Source of the DNA: Cyanobium sp. NIES-981
Lineage (GTDB): Bacteria > Cyanobacteriota > Cyanobacteriia > PCC-6307 > Cyanobiaceae
Reading direction: 5' to 3'
Assembly: GCF_900088535.1 (NCBI RefSeq)
Contig: NZ_LT578417.1
Coordinates: forward strand, 310,001-374,000
DNA: 64,000 nt
Both the position numbers and the translations under genes were made by a program. Under the pieces are notes generated by a model that saw nothing but the letters and a program-made list of their open reading frames with translations, was not told the origin of the DNA and ran no database searches. Each line of letters starts with the position of its first letter. Positions within the stretch are counted from its first letter, which is position 1. Positions 24,742 through 34,773 of this stretch are shown one piece after another.

Positions 24742-25671
24742 TCAGCTGATCACCGATCCGGGCGATGTCGTGCTGCTTCTGCCCACCGCCAGCAGCACCC
24801 CCGCCAGCACCAGGGCCGAGCCGAGGAGCACCGGCGGGCCTGCGGGCTCGGCCAGCAGCGCCGCCGCGCTCAGCACCGACACCACCAGGGAGAGTGACCC
24901 CACCACCGCCACGGTGGCCACGCGGAAGCGGCGGTAGCTCAGCCGCAGGCTCCACTCACTGCCCAGCACCACGGTGAGGGCGTAGAGCCCGATCACGCCG
25001 GCCACCCACCACAGCTGCAGGTGCATGAAGTGTTCGGCTCCGAACAGCACCAGCCCGATCGCCAGGAACACCAGGGCGGCCAGCAGCGACGGCAGTCCGG
25101 TGGTGAGCCCGAGGCCGAGGCCCTCCTGGCCCAGCCGGCGGGCGGTGACTGCGCTGCAGGAGAATCCCGCCACGCCCACCGCACCCCAGCCCAGACCGGC
25201 CAGCCGGTGCATGCCCATCGGCGCCCCGCTGCCCAGGGAGGCCAGCCCCAGCCCCAGGCCGATCACCCCCGTGGTGAGCCAGAAGCGGCGGGGGAAGGGC
25301 TCCTTGAGCCACAGGCGCGAGAGCAGCGCCGAAGCCGGCAGCACCAGGGTGAACACCAGGGTCTTCTCGATCACCGCCAGGCTCTCGATGGCCATGTAGC
25401 TGCCCAGGGGACCGGTCAGGCTCCCGGCCAGCAGGTCCAGCCCCAGCAGGTTCCACTGGTGGCGCTGCAACCGGGGCAGCTGCCGGCGCAGGCTGCGGTG
25501 GTCGGCGACCATCACACTCACGCCCACCACCAGCAGGGCGAAGAAGAACAGGTTGCAGGCACTGACCGGGTTGACCCCATCCACCGGATGACGGGCACCC
25601 TGCAGCTGCAGGGCCCGCACCACCGTGCTCTCAAGGCCCTTCAGCACCACGTAGGCCAGCAAGGCCATCAC
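24742..25671 (-). CDS. EamA/DMT-family transporter
   Basis: 309 residues with about ten membrane helices arranged as two similar halves, the usual DMT layout. The first half contains NLFFFALLVVGVSVMVADH, TGPLGSYMAIESLAVIEKT and LVLPASALLSRLWLKEPF. The second has VGVAGFSCSAVTARRLG, LWWVAGVIGLYALTVVLGSEW and LLGSALVLAGVLLAVG. The EKTLVFTLVLP and LKEPFPRRFW elements are typical of EamA proteins. These export or import small metabolites; the substrate here is unknown. Confidence 0.82.
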   Translation of the reverse strand: MMALLAYVVLKGLESTVVRALQLQGARHPVDGVNPVSACNLFFFALLVVGVSVMVADHRSLRRQLPRLQRHQWNLLGLDLLAGSLTGPLGSYMAIESLAVIEKTLVFTLVLPASALLSRLWLKEPFPRRFWLTTGVIGLGLGLASLGSGAPMGMHRLAGLGWGAVGVAGFSCSAVTARRLGQEGLGLGLTTGLPSLLAALVFLAIGLVLFGAEHFMHLQLWWVAGVIGLYALTVVLGSEWSLRLSYRRFRVATVAVVGSLSLVVSVLSAAALLAEPAGPPVLLGSALVLAGVLLAVGRSSTTSPGSVIS

Positions 25672-25739
25672 GATCGATTCCTGCCCATGCTTCTCGCGCC
25701 GGACGAGGGGTTTCCAGCTGCCGGATGGTGCTGGTGTCG

Positions 25740-26057
25740 CTAGTGGTGGCCCATCTTGCCCAGCTCGCTGTCAAGCAGGCTCACCATCTTGTGGGCAGCG
25801 CCGTGCACCGCCTGCTCCACGGTGAGTGCCTGGTCGGTCACAGAGGCCGGGTCGCGTCCTGCCACCCGAGCCTCCAGGAGGCAGCGCCTGTCCATCCCGC
25901 CTGATTTTGAGGCGCTGTTCTCGTCACTGAGGTGGACTTCCAGCCTGGTGATGTGATCCGAGAACCGGGAAAGCGTGTGATTCAGGGTGTTCTCGATGTG
26001 GTGCATGAACGCCTCATCACCCACAATGTTCTTGTCTGTATTCACCTGGATCTGCAT
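25740..26057 (-). CDS. HPF/RaiA-family ribosome-associated protein
   Basis: 105 residues starting MQIQVNTDKNIVGDEAFMHH. The fold is read as strand, helix (ENTLNHTLSRFSDHITRLEV), strand (HLSDEN), then CLLEARVAGRDPASVTDQA and a final helix VEQAVHGAAHKMVSLLDSEL. This matches the short HPF-like family that binds the small ribosomal subunit and promotes hibernation. It lacks the long C-terminal dimerisation domain of the main cyanobacterial HPF, so it is a short paralogue. The reading frame extends further upstream but with no similarity. Confidence 0.8.
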   Translation of the reverse strand: MQIQVNTDKNIVGDEAFMHHIENTLNHTLSRFSDHITRLEVHLSDENSASKSGGMDRRCLLEARVAGRDPASVTDQALTVEQAVHGAAHKMVSLLDSELGKMGHH

Positions 26058-26404
26058 GGCTTCGCTCTGCGGGTGGGCGGCTTCCGGGAGCCTGCTCAAG
26101 GCATAGCTGGATATCCGGAAGCCGCCCTGGATCGCTTCACATCCCGTAGAGCCATCGCGTGGAACCGTTGATGCCCAGGGGCAACAGATCCAACCGCAGA
26201 GGCCCCATCCGCCCGAGCGCAGGCTCCCACCACCCCGAAAAGCCACCGTGGACACCGTTGGTGCCATGGCGGCCTGCCGGCTACGGGCGCAACGGGAGCG
26301 GGGGCGTGCGTTCCAGCCGCGCTTCGGCAGCGACGAGATCGTGGTGGCGTGGCCCTGCTGGGTGTGCTGCTGCAGGCCGGGCCCGCCGGCGCCCCCTACC
26401 CTCA
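26058..26404. other. about 350 bases without a supported gene
   Basis: Upstream region of the HPF-like gene. Open frames on both strands have no recognisable domain. It is probably promoter plus degraded sequence. No terminator or RNA was recognised. Confidence 0.35.
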
Positions 26405-26821
26405 TCACGGGCTCCGAGCTGGCGGGGGCTCCCTCCCATCGCCGGATGCGGCCGTGAGCGCCGGTGCCACCAGCATCACGAGCAGGCCGAAGCCCAGATA
26501 GCCGCCCTGCCTCGGGTCGTAGTCGGCCAGCAGTCGCGCGCTGCCGTAGCCCAGCGCCTTTCCCACGGCCAGCTCGAAGGCGACGGTCAGGGCCACCCAG
26601 GCCCCACCGACCCGCAGAAGCCGGGGTCTGGAGGCGGCACCCATCCACCCCCGGGCGAGCCAGCTGATCAGCAGCACGAGCAGGGATCCGCTCAGCACAC
26701 CGAGCTGCCGTGCCGGCAGGTCTCCCAGGACCGGGCTCAGCAGCTTCTGCCGAAGGATCCCCTGGAGCGTTTCCGCCAGCATCATCAGCAGCCATACGAG
26801 CAACGCCCGGCCCCAGTTCAT
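26405..26821 (-). CDS. small multi-helix membrane protein
   Basis: 138 residues, ATG overlapping the stop of the exonuclease gene by 4 bases, so translationally coupled. Helices: ALLVWLLMMLAETLQGILR, LGVLSGSLLVLLISWLARGW, VGGAWVALTVAFELAVGKALG and GYLGFGLLVMLVAPALTAAS. The central LLADYDPRQGG loop is conserved-looking. The pattern resembles bacterial small integral membrane proteins of unknown function. The tight coupling to an exonuclease gene may be incidental. Confidence 0.7.
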   Translation of the reverse strand: MNWGRALLVWLLMMLAETLQGILRQKLLSPVLGDLPARQLGVLSGSLLVLLISWLARGWMGAASRPRLLRVGGAWVALTVAFELAVGKALGYGSARLLADYDPRQGGYLGFGLLVMLVAPALTAASGDGREPPPARSP

Positions 26822-27891
26822 GGTGCGGGCGCCTCCGGCTGCTCGGGCTGCTGTTCCTGCTCCTCCTGCTCCTCCTGCTCCTCCCGGCCCCGTTCCGCCT
26901 GGAAGCGCCCGTCCAGTGGTTCGGCGGCGATCCCTTCCACCTCCCGCAGGTAGCGGGCCAGGCCGTCGCTGTTGCCGTGGGTCACGTACACCTGGCGGGC
27001 GCCGCTCCCCTGCACAGTGCGCACCAGGCCCGGCCAGTCGGCATGGTCGCTCAGCACGAAGCCCCGCTCGTAGCCACGCCGGCGGCGGGCGCCCCGCACC
27101 GCCATCCAGCCGCTGGCGAAGGCCGTCTGCGGCAGCCGGAAGCGCTTCATCCACACCGAGCGGTGGGCCGAGGGCGGGGCGATCACCAGCCGCCCCGCCA
27201 GCGACTCGCCCTTCGCCACGGCGCTCACGGGCCGGGTGGGGGGCATGGCCACCCCCGCCTCCCGGTAGGCCGGCATCAGGGCCTCAACCGCCCCGTGCAG
27301 CAGCACCTCCTCCTCCACGCCGATGGCGTGCAGCTCGGCCAGCAGCCGCTGGGCCTTGCCGAAGGCATAGGCGAACAGCAGCGAGGGGCGCTCCGGAGCC
27401 CCCTGCCACCAGGCGCGGATCTGGCGGGCCACCGCGGCGCCGCTCTGCCAGCGGTAGATCGGCAGGCCGAAGGTGGCCTCGGTGATGAACACATCGGCCT
27501 GCACGGGCTCGAAGGGGGCGCAGCTGGGGTCGGCGCAGCGCTTGTAGTCGCCGCTCACCAGCCAGCTCTCCCCGCCCGCCTCCAGCCGGATCTGGGCGGA
27601 GCCGAGCACATGGCCGGCGCTGTGGAACGACACCCTCGCCCCGCCGATGCGCAGGGTCTGGCCGTAGTCCACCGGCAGCAGGTTGATGGCGTGGCCGAGC
27701 CGCTGCCGCAGGATCGTCTCACTGGCACCGATCGCCCAGTACTCGCCGCAGCCCGGCCGGGCGTGGTCGGCATGGGCGTGGGTGATCAGGGCCCGGGGCA
27801 CCGGCCGCCACGGATCGATCCAGGCATCGGCGGCCGGGCAGTGCAGCCCCTGGGGCGTGAGCTGCAGCAGGGCGCCGGGGGGCAGGGGCAT
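26818..27891 (-). CDS. ligase-associated DNA exonuclease (metallo-beta-lactamase fold)
   Basis: 357 residues. The metal site is THAHADH near residue 37, followed by SAGHVLGSAQI, VSGDYKR with the ligand aspartate, ITEATFG and VLSDHADW. These are the beta-lactamase and beta-CASP elements of the SNM1/CPSF-like nuclease group known as ligase-associated DNA exonuclease. It has no signal peptide, so it acts in the cytosol on DNA ends. The C-terminus carries an in-frame run of EEQ units encoded by 9-base repeats (26850-26885). The ATP-dependent ligase and helicase usually near this gene are not in the window. Confidence 0.85.
   Translation of the reverse strand: MPLPPGALLQLTPQGLHCPAADAWIDPWRPVPRALITHAHADHARPGCGEYWAIGASETILRQRLGHAINLLPVDYGQTLRIGGARVSFHSAGHVLGSAQIRLEAGGESWLVSGDYKRCADPSCAPFEPVQADVFITEATFGLPIYRWQSGAAVARQIRAWWQGAPERPSLLFAYAFGKAQRLLAELHAIGVEEEVLLHGAVEALMPAYREAGVAMPPTRPVSAVAKGESLAGRLVIAPPSAHRSVWMKRFRLPQTAFASGWMAVRGARRRRGYERGFVLSDHADWPGLVRTVQGSGARQVYVTHGNSDGLARYLREVEGIAAEPLDGRFQAERGREEQEEQEEQEQQPEQPEAPAP
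26850..26885 (-). repeat. short tandem 9-base repeats encoding EEQ units
   Basis: Repeats of CTCCTGCTC on the plus strand encode the Glu/Gln-rich tail of the exonuclease. Slippage here would change the length of the tail by three residues at a time without breaking the frame. Confidence 0.6.
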
Positions 27892-27920
27892 CGGGCGGGA
27901 TCAGCCGGCTCAGCCGGGGC

Positions 27921-28094
27921 TCAGGAGCCGCACGGGCAGCCGCAGGCGGCGCTGCTGGCGCCGTGACAGGGCTCGTGGTTGGGATGGCCGCTGGCGCAGG
28001 CCTCACAGCAGTAGGCGAGGTTGTTCCTCACCACGGCCTCGCCGGGGGACACCGCACAGGTGCAGCTGGGGCAGGCGCAGGGGGTGGGGGCCAT
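27921..28094 (-). CDS. bacterial metallothionein (SmtA-like)
   Basis: 57 residues from the ATG at 28094, with 11 cysteines and 2 histidines: CACPSCTCAV, RNNLAYCCEACASGHPNHEPC and the C-terminal CGCPCG. This is the cyanobacterial SmtA/BmtA pattern that binds a four-zinc cluster for zinc and cadmium tolerance. The length is typical (about 56). No SmtB/ArsR regulator lies next to it. A longer upstream start would add non-conserved residues. Confidence 0.92.
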   Translation of the reverse strand: MAPTPCACPSCTCAVSPGEAVVRNNLAYCCEACASGHPNHEPCHGASSAACGCPCGS

Positions 28095-28189
28095 GGCAGC
28101 ACTCCGAATCTGCTTCTGGGCTAGCACCCTCCGGCGCCGGGTGGCGTTGACATGGCCTCCGGCCCTGCCTAGCCAGAGGGAGGAGCCTG

Positions 28190-29302
28190 GTGGCTCTCCT
28201 GTCGGCCGCGCCGGAAACGATGACGCTTGAGAGCTTCCGCGAGGAACTGGCCAGCACCGCCTGTGCCCTGGCCGCCCAGGGCAAGGGATTGCTGGCCGCC
28301 GATGAATCCACCGGCACGGTGGGGAAACGCTTCGCGGCCATCGGGGTGGAGAACACCGAGGAGCACCGCCGCGCCTACCGCAGCCTGCTGGCCACCGCCC
28401 CCGGCATCGACGACCACATCAGCGGCGTGATCCTCTACGAGGAAACCCTCTTCCAGGACAGCATGGACGCCGGGGGCCAGGACGGCCCGCCGATCGTGGA
28501 GCTGTTCCAGGAGCGGGGCATCGTGCCCGGCATCAAGGTGGACCGGGGCGTGGAACCCCTGCCGGGCGGCCTGCCGGGCGAGAGCTGGTGCACCGGCCTC
28601 AAGGGCCTGCAGGAGCGGGCGGCCCGCTACTACGCCCGCGGCGCCCGCTTCGCCAAGTGGCGCGCCGTGCTCAGGATCACGCCGGAGGGTTCCCCCTCGG
28701 AGCTGTGCGTGCGGGAGAACGCCTGGGGCCTGGCCCGCTACGCCCGCACCGTGCAGGAGGAGGGGCTGGTGCCGATCGTGGAGCCCGAGATCCTGATGGA
28801 CGGCGACCACGACATCGAGACCACCGCGGCGGTGCAGGAGTGGGTGCTGCGCACCGTGTACCGGGCCCTCAGCCACAACGGCGTGTTTCTGGAGGGCAGC
28901 CTGCTCAAGCCCTCCATGACCCTGCCCGGCATGGGCTGCGCCGAACCCCCCAGCCCGGATCTGGCGGCGGAGTTCACCCTGCGCACGCTGCAGCGCACGG
29001 TGCCGGTGAGCGTGCCGGCGATCCTGTTCCTCTCCGGTGGGCTGAGCGAGGAGGAGGCGAGTGTGTTCCTCAACGGCATCAACCGGGCGATCACGCCGGC
29101 CCCGTGGCACCTGGGCTTCTCCTATGGCCGGGCCCTGCAGCAGTCGTGCCTCAGGCACTGGGCTGGTCACGATGTGGCAGCGGGGCAGGAGGCGCTGCTG
29201 GCGCGGGCGCGGGCCAACGGCCAGGCCGCCCAGGGGTTCTACGTGGCCGGCTCGGAACCCTCCGACGGCACCCCGCTGTTCGAGGCGAACTACAGCTACT
29301 GA
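28190..29302 (+). CDS. class I fructose-bisphosphate aldolase
   Basis: 370 residues from a GTG at 28190 preceded by AGGAG; ATG at 28220 is an alternative that gives a more typical start. GKGLLAADESTGTVGKRF is the class I aldolase signature; PGIKVDRG, FAKWRAV and the Schiff-base lysine region FLEGSLLKPSMTLPG are all intact. GLSEEEASVFLNGIN and the C-terminal tyrosine (ANYSY) also fit the family. It catalyses reversible cleavage of fructose 1,6-bisphosphate in glycolysis and the Calvin cycle; cyanobacteria often carry both class I and class II enzymes. Confidence 0.92.
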   Translation: MALLSAAPETMTLESFREELASTACALAAQGKGLLAADESTGTVGKRFAAIGVENTEEHRRAYRSLLATAPGIDDHISGVILYEETLFQDSMDAGGQDGPPIVELFQERGIVPGIKVDRGVEPLPGGLPGESWCTGLKGLQERAARYYARGARFAKWRAVLRITPEGSPSELCVRENAWGLARYARTVQEEGLVPIVEPEILMDGDHDIETTAAVQEWVLRTVYRALSHNGVFLEGSLLKPSMTLPGMGCAEPPSPDLAAEFTLRTLQRTVPVSVPAILFLSGGLSEEEASVFLNGINRAITPAPWHLGFSYGRALQQSCLRHWAGHDVAAGQEALLARARANGQAAQGFYVAGSEPSDGTPLFEANYSY

Positions 29303-29316
29303 ACGGCCCTCCTTCC

Positions 29317-30300
29317 GTGCCCCAGCGCCACATCCTGCTCACCGGAGGCAGCTCCGGGATCGGCTTCGAAGCCGCAGCCCGACTGCTGCAGGCCGGCCAC
29401 ACGCTCACCGTGGCCTGCCGTGATGCCGCCACCGCGGCTGGGTTGCGGAGCCGGCTCAGCGGTGCCCTGCGCCCCTGCATCCTCAATCTGGCTGATCTGG
29501 AGAGCGTGGAGAGCGCCGCCGAGCGGCTGCTGGCCGCCGGGGAGCCGATCGACGCGCTGGTGCTCAACGCCGGCCTGCAGTACAACGGTGCCCGCGAACC
29601 GCGCTGGTCGGCCCAGGGCTACGAGCTCACGCTGGCGGTGAACCATCTGGCCCATCAGGCCCTGCTGCAGCGGCTGCTGCCCCTGCTGCTCCGGGGCACC
29701 GAGCCGCGGCTGGTGGTGACCGCCTCGGAGGTGCACGACCCCACCACCCCCGGGGGCCGGGTGGGGCAGCCCGCCGGCCTGGGCGATCTGGCCGGGCTGC
29801 GGCAGGGGCCCGGCGCCCCGATGCTCGATGGCCACAGCAGCTTCAACGCCGAGAAGGCCTACAAGGACACCAAGCTCTGCAACCTGGTGATGGCGCGGGA
29901 GGTGGAGCGGCGTCTGCGCCAGCGGGGCCTGGCGCTGCCGGTGCTGGCCTGGAGCCCGGGGCTCGTGATCCCCCGCGGCGGCGGCGGCTTCTTCCGCGAC
30001 AGCCGCCGGATCAACCCCGTGGGCCAGGTGGTCTTCGCCTTCGTGGCCAGGGATCTGCTGCGCCTCACCGAATCCCCCGGCCGCGCCGGTGCTCTGCTGG
30101 CCGCCCTGGCGGCCGACCCGGTCCCACAGGGACCGGGGTTTCAGTACTGGAGCAACCGGGTGCTGGGGCCTGGCCGCCGCCGCTTCGAGCGGAGCGAGCC
30201 CGCTGAGGCTGCCCGTGATGATGCCCTGGCGGCTGAGCTCTGGGCGCTGAGCGCGCAGCAGCTGGGGCTGCCTGCCGAGCTCGCGCTTGCAGCGACCTGA
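29317..30300 (+). CDS. short-chain dehydrogenase, protochlorophyllide reductase-like
   Basis: 327 residues from a GTG 15 bases after the aldolase stop. TGGSSGIGFEAA is the NAD(P)-binding loop, LNAGLQYN the NNAG-type motif, and AYKDTKLCN contains the catalytic Y-x-x-x-K. NPVGQVVFAFVARDLLRLT and the insert LLRGTEPRLVVTASEVHDPT resemble light-dependent protochlorophyllide reductase relatives, but the substrate-pocket cysteines of true POR are not clear. I read it as a POR-like SDR of unknown substrate. Probably co-transcribed with the aldolase. Confidence 0.82.
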   Translation: MPQRHILLTGGSSGIGFEAAARLLQAGHTLTVACRDAATAAGLRSRLSGALRPCILNLADLESVESAAERLLAAGEPIDALVLNAGLQYNGAREPRWSAQGYELTLAVNHLAHQALLQRLLPLLLRGTEPRLVVTASEVHDPTTPGGRVGQPAGLGDLAGLRQGPGAPMLDGHSSFNAEKAYKDTKLCNLVMAREVERRLRQRGLALPVLAWSPGLVIPRGGGGFFRDSRRINPVGQVVFAFVARDLLRLTESPGRAGALLAALAADPVPQGPGFQYWSNRVLGPGRRRFERSEPAEAARDDALAAELWALSAQQLGLPAELALAAT

Positions 30301-30600
30301 GCGGAAGACTCCGGCCCGGGGCCATGCCATGGCTGCCGGAGGGCAACGTTCACCTTGGGGGGCCCGCGCATGTCGCCGCAGTTTTCGTCCCCCACCCGCT
30401 GCGCTTCCTGGCCACTGCGGATCTTCCACCCAACAGCTCCGGCACGTTCGATCGGGCGCAGCTGCGGGAACGGGCGCTGGTTCAGCAGGCAGGCGATGGG
30501 CAGCCACCTTGGAGCAGGTGGTCTCGGCTCAGATCAACCGTGACGCAGGACACGGGCGTGCTGTCGTCCACCATGGAGGCGCGCCCTGCCCTGAACCTCG
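30301..30600. other. 300 bases with no assigned gene
   Basis: A plus-strand frame from 30324 (MPWLPEGNVHLGGPAHVAAV, later PHPLRFLATADLPP) looks protein-like but continues antisense through the 3' end of nadA and has no recognised domain. It may be a gene fragment. No terminator was recognised between the convergent SDR and nadA genes. Confidence 0.3.
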
Positions 30601-31599
<999 letters not shown>

Positions 31600-31644
31600 C
31601 CGGGATCCCCAACGGGCAGGATGTTGCAGCTTAGTTAGGGGTGG

Positions 31645-32550
31645 ATGGGTCTTCTGCGCCTGGCCGTGGTGGGAGATCCGCACGGCGCCTGGGATGGCAG
31701 CGACCATCGCCTCCTGGAGCTGATCCGGCCGGACGCCGTGCTGGTGGTGGGCGATCTCAGCGACGGCACCCCCCAGGTGCCTGCCCTGCTGCGCCAGCTG
31801 CCGCTGCCCGTGGCCTGCATCCTCGGCAACCATGACGCCGGCCGCGATGCCTCGGGCCGCACCCTGCAGCGCCAGCTCGCCACCCTCGGACCCCTCCACT
31901 GCGGCTGGGCCCTGCGGCAGCTGAGGCCGCCAGGCCTGGCGGTGGTGGGGGCGCGGCCGGGAACGGCCGGCGGCGGCTTCCATCTCTCCAAGGCGGTCCT
32001 GGCCGCCTTCGGGCCCCTCACCCTGCAGGAGTCGGCTGACCGGATCACGGCGGCCGCCCTGGCCGCCGATCCGGAGCTGCCGCTGGTGCTGCTGGCCCAC
32101 AGCGGCCCCGCCGGTCTGGGCAGCAGCGCGGCGGATCCCTGCGGGCGCGACTGGAAGAGCCCCGCCTGCGACTGGGGGGATCAGGACCTGGCCCTGGCCA
32201 TCCGCCAGATCCGCCAGCGGCGGCCCGTGCCGCTGGTGGTGTTCGGCCACATGCATCACGCCCTGCGCCGGGGCCAGGGAGATCGCCGCAGCGTGGCCGT
32301 GGACCGCCGCGGCACCCTCTATCTCAATGCCGCCTTCGTGCCCCGCCATGGCCGCGACCTGGCCGGCCAGGAGCTGCGCCACTTCGCCTGGGTGGAGCTG
32401 GACACCACGCCGGCCGCGCCGGTGCTCCGGGCCAGCCACCGCTGGTATGGCCTCGACGGCCGGCTTCACTATGAGGAGGTGGTGCACCAGGCCGCTCCAG
32501 CCCAGAGCGGGGCCGAGCCGCTCCCCCGCGTGCGGGTGGAACCGTGCTGA
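31645..32550 (+). CDS. cyanobacterial metallophosphoesterase
   Basis: 301 residues. The five metallophosphoesterase blocks are present: [50 protein letters not shown] and [13 protein letters not shown]. These supply the two-metal site. The [20 protein letters not shown] insert is typical of the plant/cyanobacterial form. Its stop overlaps the start of the next gene by 7 bases, so the two are coupled. Substrate unknown; it acts in the cytosol. Confidence 0.87.
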   Translation: MGLLRLAVVGDPHGAWDGSDHRLLELIRPDAVLVVGDLSDGTPQVPALLRQLPLPVACILGNHDAGRDASGRTLQRQLATLGPLHCGWALRQLRPPGLAVVGARPGTAGGGFHLSKAVLAAFGPLTLQESADRITAAALAADPELPLVLLAHSGPAGLGSSAADPCGRDWKSPACDWGDQDLALAIRQIRQRRPVPLVVFGHMHHALRRGQGDRRSVAVDRRGTLYLNAAFVPRHGRDLAGQELRHFAWVELDTTPAAPVLRASHRWYGLDGRLHYEEVVHQAAPAQSGAEPLPRVRVEPC

Positions 32551-33620
32551 TCCACGCCTGCATCAGTGCCCATGGTTTCGGCCATGGCTCGCGCACCGCC
32601 GCCGTGCTCACCGCCCTGCATCGCCGCTTCCCCCACTGGCGGCTGGTGCTCTCCACGGCCCTGCCGCCCTCCTTCCTGGCCACCGCCTTCGGACCGGTGC
32701 CCTTCGAGCTCCGCCCCTGCCGCTGGGACGTGGGCATGCTGCAGGCCGATGCCCTCGGTTCGGACCCCGCCGCCACCCTCGAGGCCCTGGAGCAGCTCGA
32801 GCGGCAGCTGCCGCACCAGATCAGCCAGGAGGCCGCCTGGCTGCAGGCCCAGGGAGAGCCGCTGCTGCTGCTGGCCGATGTGCCCCCGGCAGCGGTGCTG
32901 CTGGCCGAGCGGGTCGGGGCTCCCCTGATCTGGCTGGCCAGCTTCGGCTGGGAGGCGATCTACCGCCCCCTTGGCGGTGCCTTCACGGCCTGGGCCGACC
33001 GCTGTGAGCAGCTCTACCGCCGGGGGGATCTGCTGCTGCAGTGCCCCCTGGCCATGCCGATGGCCTGGGGGCTGCCGCAGCAGCAGCTCGGGCTCACGGC
33101 CGGGGAACCCCGCCTGGATGGGGCGGATCTGGCCCGCCGGCTGGGGCTCCCCGCCGAGCGGGAGCGCTGCGTGCTGATCAGCTTCGGGGGGCTGGGGCTG
33201 CGGCTCGACCCCGCCCTGCTGGCGCTGTGGCCGCACTGGACCTTCCTGGGCCACGATCCGGCCCTGGCCCGGGCGGCCAACGGCCGGGTGCTGCCGGCGG
33301 AGGTGCGACCCCTGGAGCTGATGCGCCACTGCGCCCGCCTGATCACCAAGCCCGGCTACAGCAGCTTCTGCGAGGCCATGGGGCAGAACGTGGGCATCCA
33401 CGCAGTGCACCGGGAAGGTTTCGCGGAAGCCCCCGTGCTGGAGCAGGCCCTGCAGCGCCACGCCCACCATCGGCTGCTGAGCCAGCACGACCTGCAGACC
33501 GGCCGCTGGCAGCTGGATCAGCCCCTGCACCCCCCCTCCCATGGCCCCCTGCCGGCCGATGGGGCCGCCACGGCCGCCGCCGCCATCGCCGCCTTCGCGA
33601 TGCAGCGGGGCCTGGCCTGA
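32544..33620 (+). CDS. glycosyltransferase-like protein (GT-B fold)
   Basis: 358 residues from a GTG that overlaps the phosphoesterase stop. The N-terminal [19 protein letters not shown] is the glycine-rich loop of GT-B enzymes such as MurG and the glycosyltransferase half of L-arabinokinase-like proteins. The C-terminal domain has [14 protein letters not shown] and [18 protein letters not shown], equivalent to the nucleotide-sugar-binding loop. A cytosolic sugar transferase is likely; donor and acceptor are unknown. Confidence 0.7.
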   Translation: MLIHACISAHGFGHGSRTAAVLTALHRRFPHWRLVLSTALPPSFLATAFGPVPFELRPCRWDVGMLQADALGSDPAATLEALEQLERQLPHQISQEAAWLQAQGEPLLLLADVPPAAVLLAERVGAPLIWLASFGWEAIYRPLGGAFTAWADRCEQLYRRGDLLLQCPLAMPMAWGLPQQQLGLTAGEPRLDGADLARRLGLPAERERCVLISFGGLGLRLDPALLALWPHWTFLGHDPALARAANGRVLPAEVRPLELMRHCARLITKPGYSSFCEAMGQNVGIHAVHREGFAEAPVLEQALQRHAHHRLLSQHDLQTGRWQLDQPLHPPSHGPLPADGAATAAAAIAAFAMQRGLA

Positions 33621-33751
33621 GCGCTGGGGGCAGGAACGGGCCCCCGCTGGGGTGATCAGCAGCTCCAATCGTTGTGGCCAGGTCCATCGGTGTTGCTGTT
33701 GTTGAAAAGGGGGCTATTTAGGGCCCTGACAGTGATCTGAACCATTCAGCG

Positions 33752-34750
33752 TTGCCATTGACACCAGTGGACGCTTGTGCGATTGGCACTAACAGCAACT
33801 GGTTTGAGCCATTCGATCGCCAATCTGCTGCCCGTCCTGTTGTTTTGCTTCCGGTTTTGTCCTTCGCCAAAACAACGAACGCGTTCTTCGCCGCCTCTGT
33901 GGCTTCGCTCACGGCCTCGGCCACCGCTCTGGCCACGGCCCAGCCGGCCATGGCAGCCCTCGGGCCTGTGACCCTCGGCACCGTCGGCGGCGGCGTGGGC
34001 CGGGTGCTCACCACCATCCCGGTGCCGCCGCCGGTGCACCCCTCCCACGCGCCGGTGCCCGCCGCCGCCCGGGCCCTGCCGCAACCCCATTCCGTGGCCC
34101 TGTCGGTGCCCCTGCCGCCGCCGGGCCCCCGCGTGTACGCCATCACCCCCGAGCGGCGCGCCCTGCTCAACACCATCCGCTACGCCGAGGGCACCTGGGC
34201 CGGTGGCGCCGACGTGGGCTACCGGATCATGTTCGGCGGCGGGCTGATGCCCTCCCTGGACCGTCACCCCAACCGGGTGGTGCGCAGCGCCCGCTACGCC
34301 AGTGCCGCCGCCGGGGCCTACCAGTTCATGCCCCCCACCTGGGCGATGGTGTCCCGCGCCCTCGGCTTCCAGCTGCAGGGGCCTGACGCCTTCGGCCCCC
34401 AGGTGCAGGACCAGGCCGCCCTCTACCTGGTGCAGCGCCGTGGCGCCCTCCATCTGGCCGACCAGGGCCAGTTCACCCCCTACCTGGCCCACCGGCTCGC
34501 CCCGGAGTGGGCCTCCTTCCCCACCCTGGCCGGCCGCAGCTTCTACGGCCAGCCCGTGAAGCGCTACCAGGAGCTGCGCCAGTTCTACGAGCAGAACCTG
34601 GCCTACCTGCGCCAGCGCCAGCAGCGGGTGCTGGACGACCTCGCCGCCGCCGAACCGCCGAAGCCGGTGAAGCCTGCCTGCCTCCCGGCCGATTCGCTTC
34701 GCTGCCAGCTCGAGGCCCTCGACACCCTCGGTCCCCGCTCCGCCAGCTGA
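33752..34750 (+). CDS. secreted lysozyme-like protein (lambda endolysin/GH104-like)
   Basis: 332 residues by a TTG start; the true start is uncertain because no ATG precedes the hydrophobic signal (NAFFAASVASLTASATALAT, cleavage near AMA). After a proline-rich linker (residues about 85-130) the domain reads RRALLNTIRYAEGTWAGG, with the catalytic glutamate in YAEG, then YRIMFGGG, HPNRVV, SAAGAYQFMPPTW and DQAALYLVQRRGAL. This matches phage lambda R-type lytic transglycosylases. The C-terminal tail QFYEQNLAYLRQRQQRVL is helical. Probably remodels peptidoglycan in the periplasm. Confidence 0.8.
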   Translation: MPLTPVDACAIGTNSNWFEPFDRQSAARPVVLLPVLSFAKTTNAFFAASVASLTASATALATAQPAMAALGPVTLGTVGGGVGRVLTTIPVPPPVHPSHAPVPAAARALPQPHSVALSVPLPPPGPRVYAITPERRALLNTIRYAEGTWAGGADVGYRIMFGGGLMPSLDRHPNRVVRSARYASAAAGAYQFMPPTWAMVSRALGFQLQGPDAFGPQVQDQAALYLVQRRGALHLADQGQFTPYLAHRLAPEWASFPTLAGRSFYGQPVKRYQELRQFYEQNLAYLRQRQQRVLDDLAAAEPPKPVKPACLPADSLRCQLEALDTLGPRSAS

Positions 34751-34773
34751 GTTCCGCCCGGGCCGAAAGCGCG

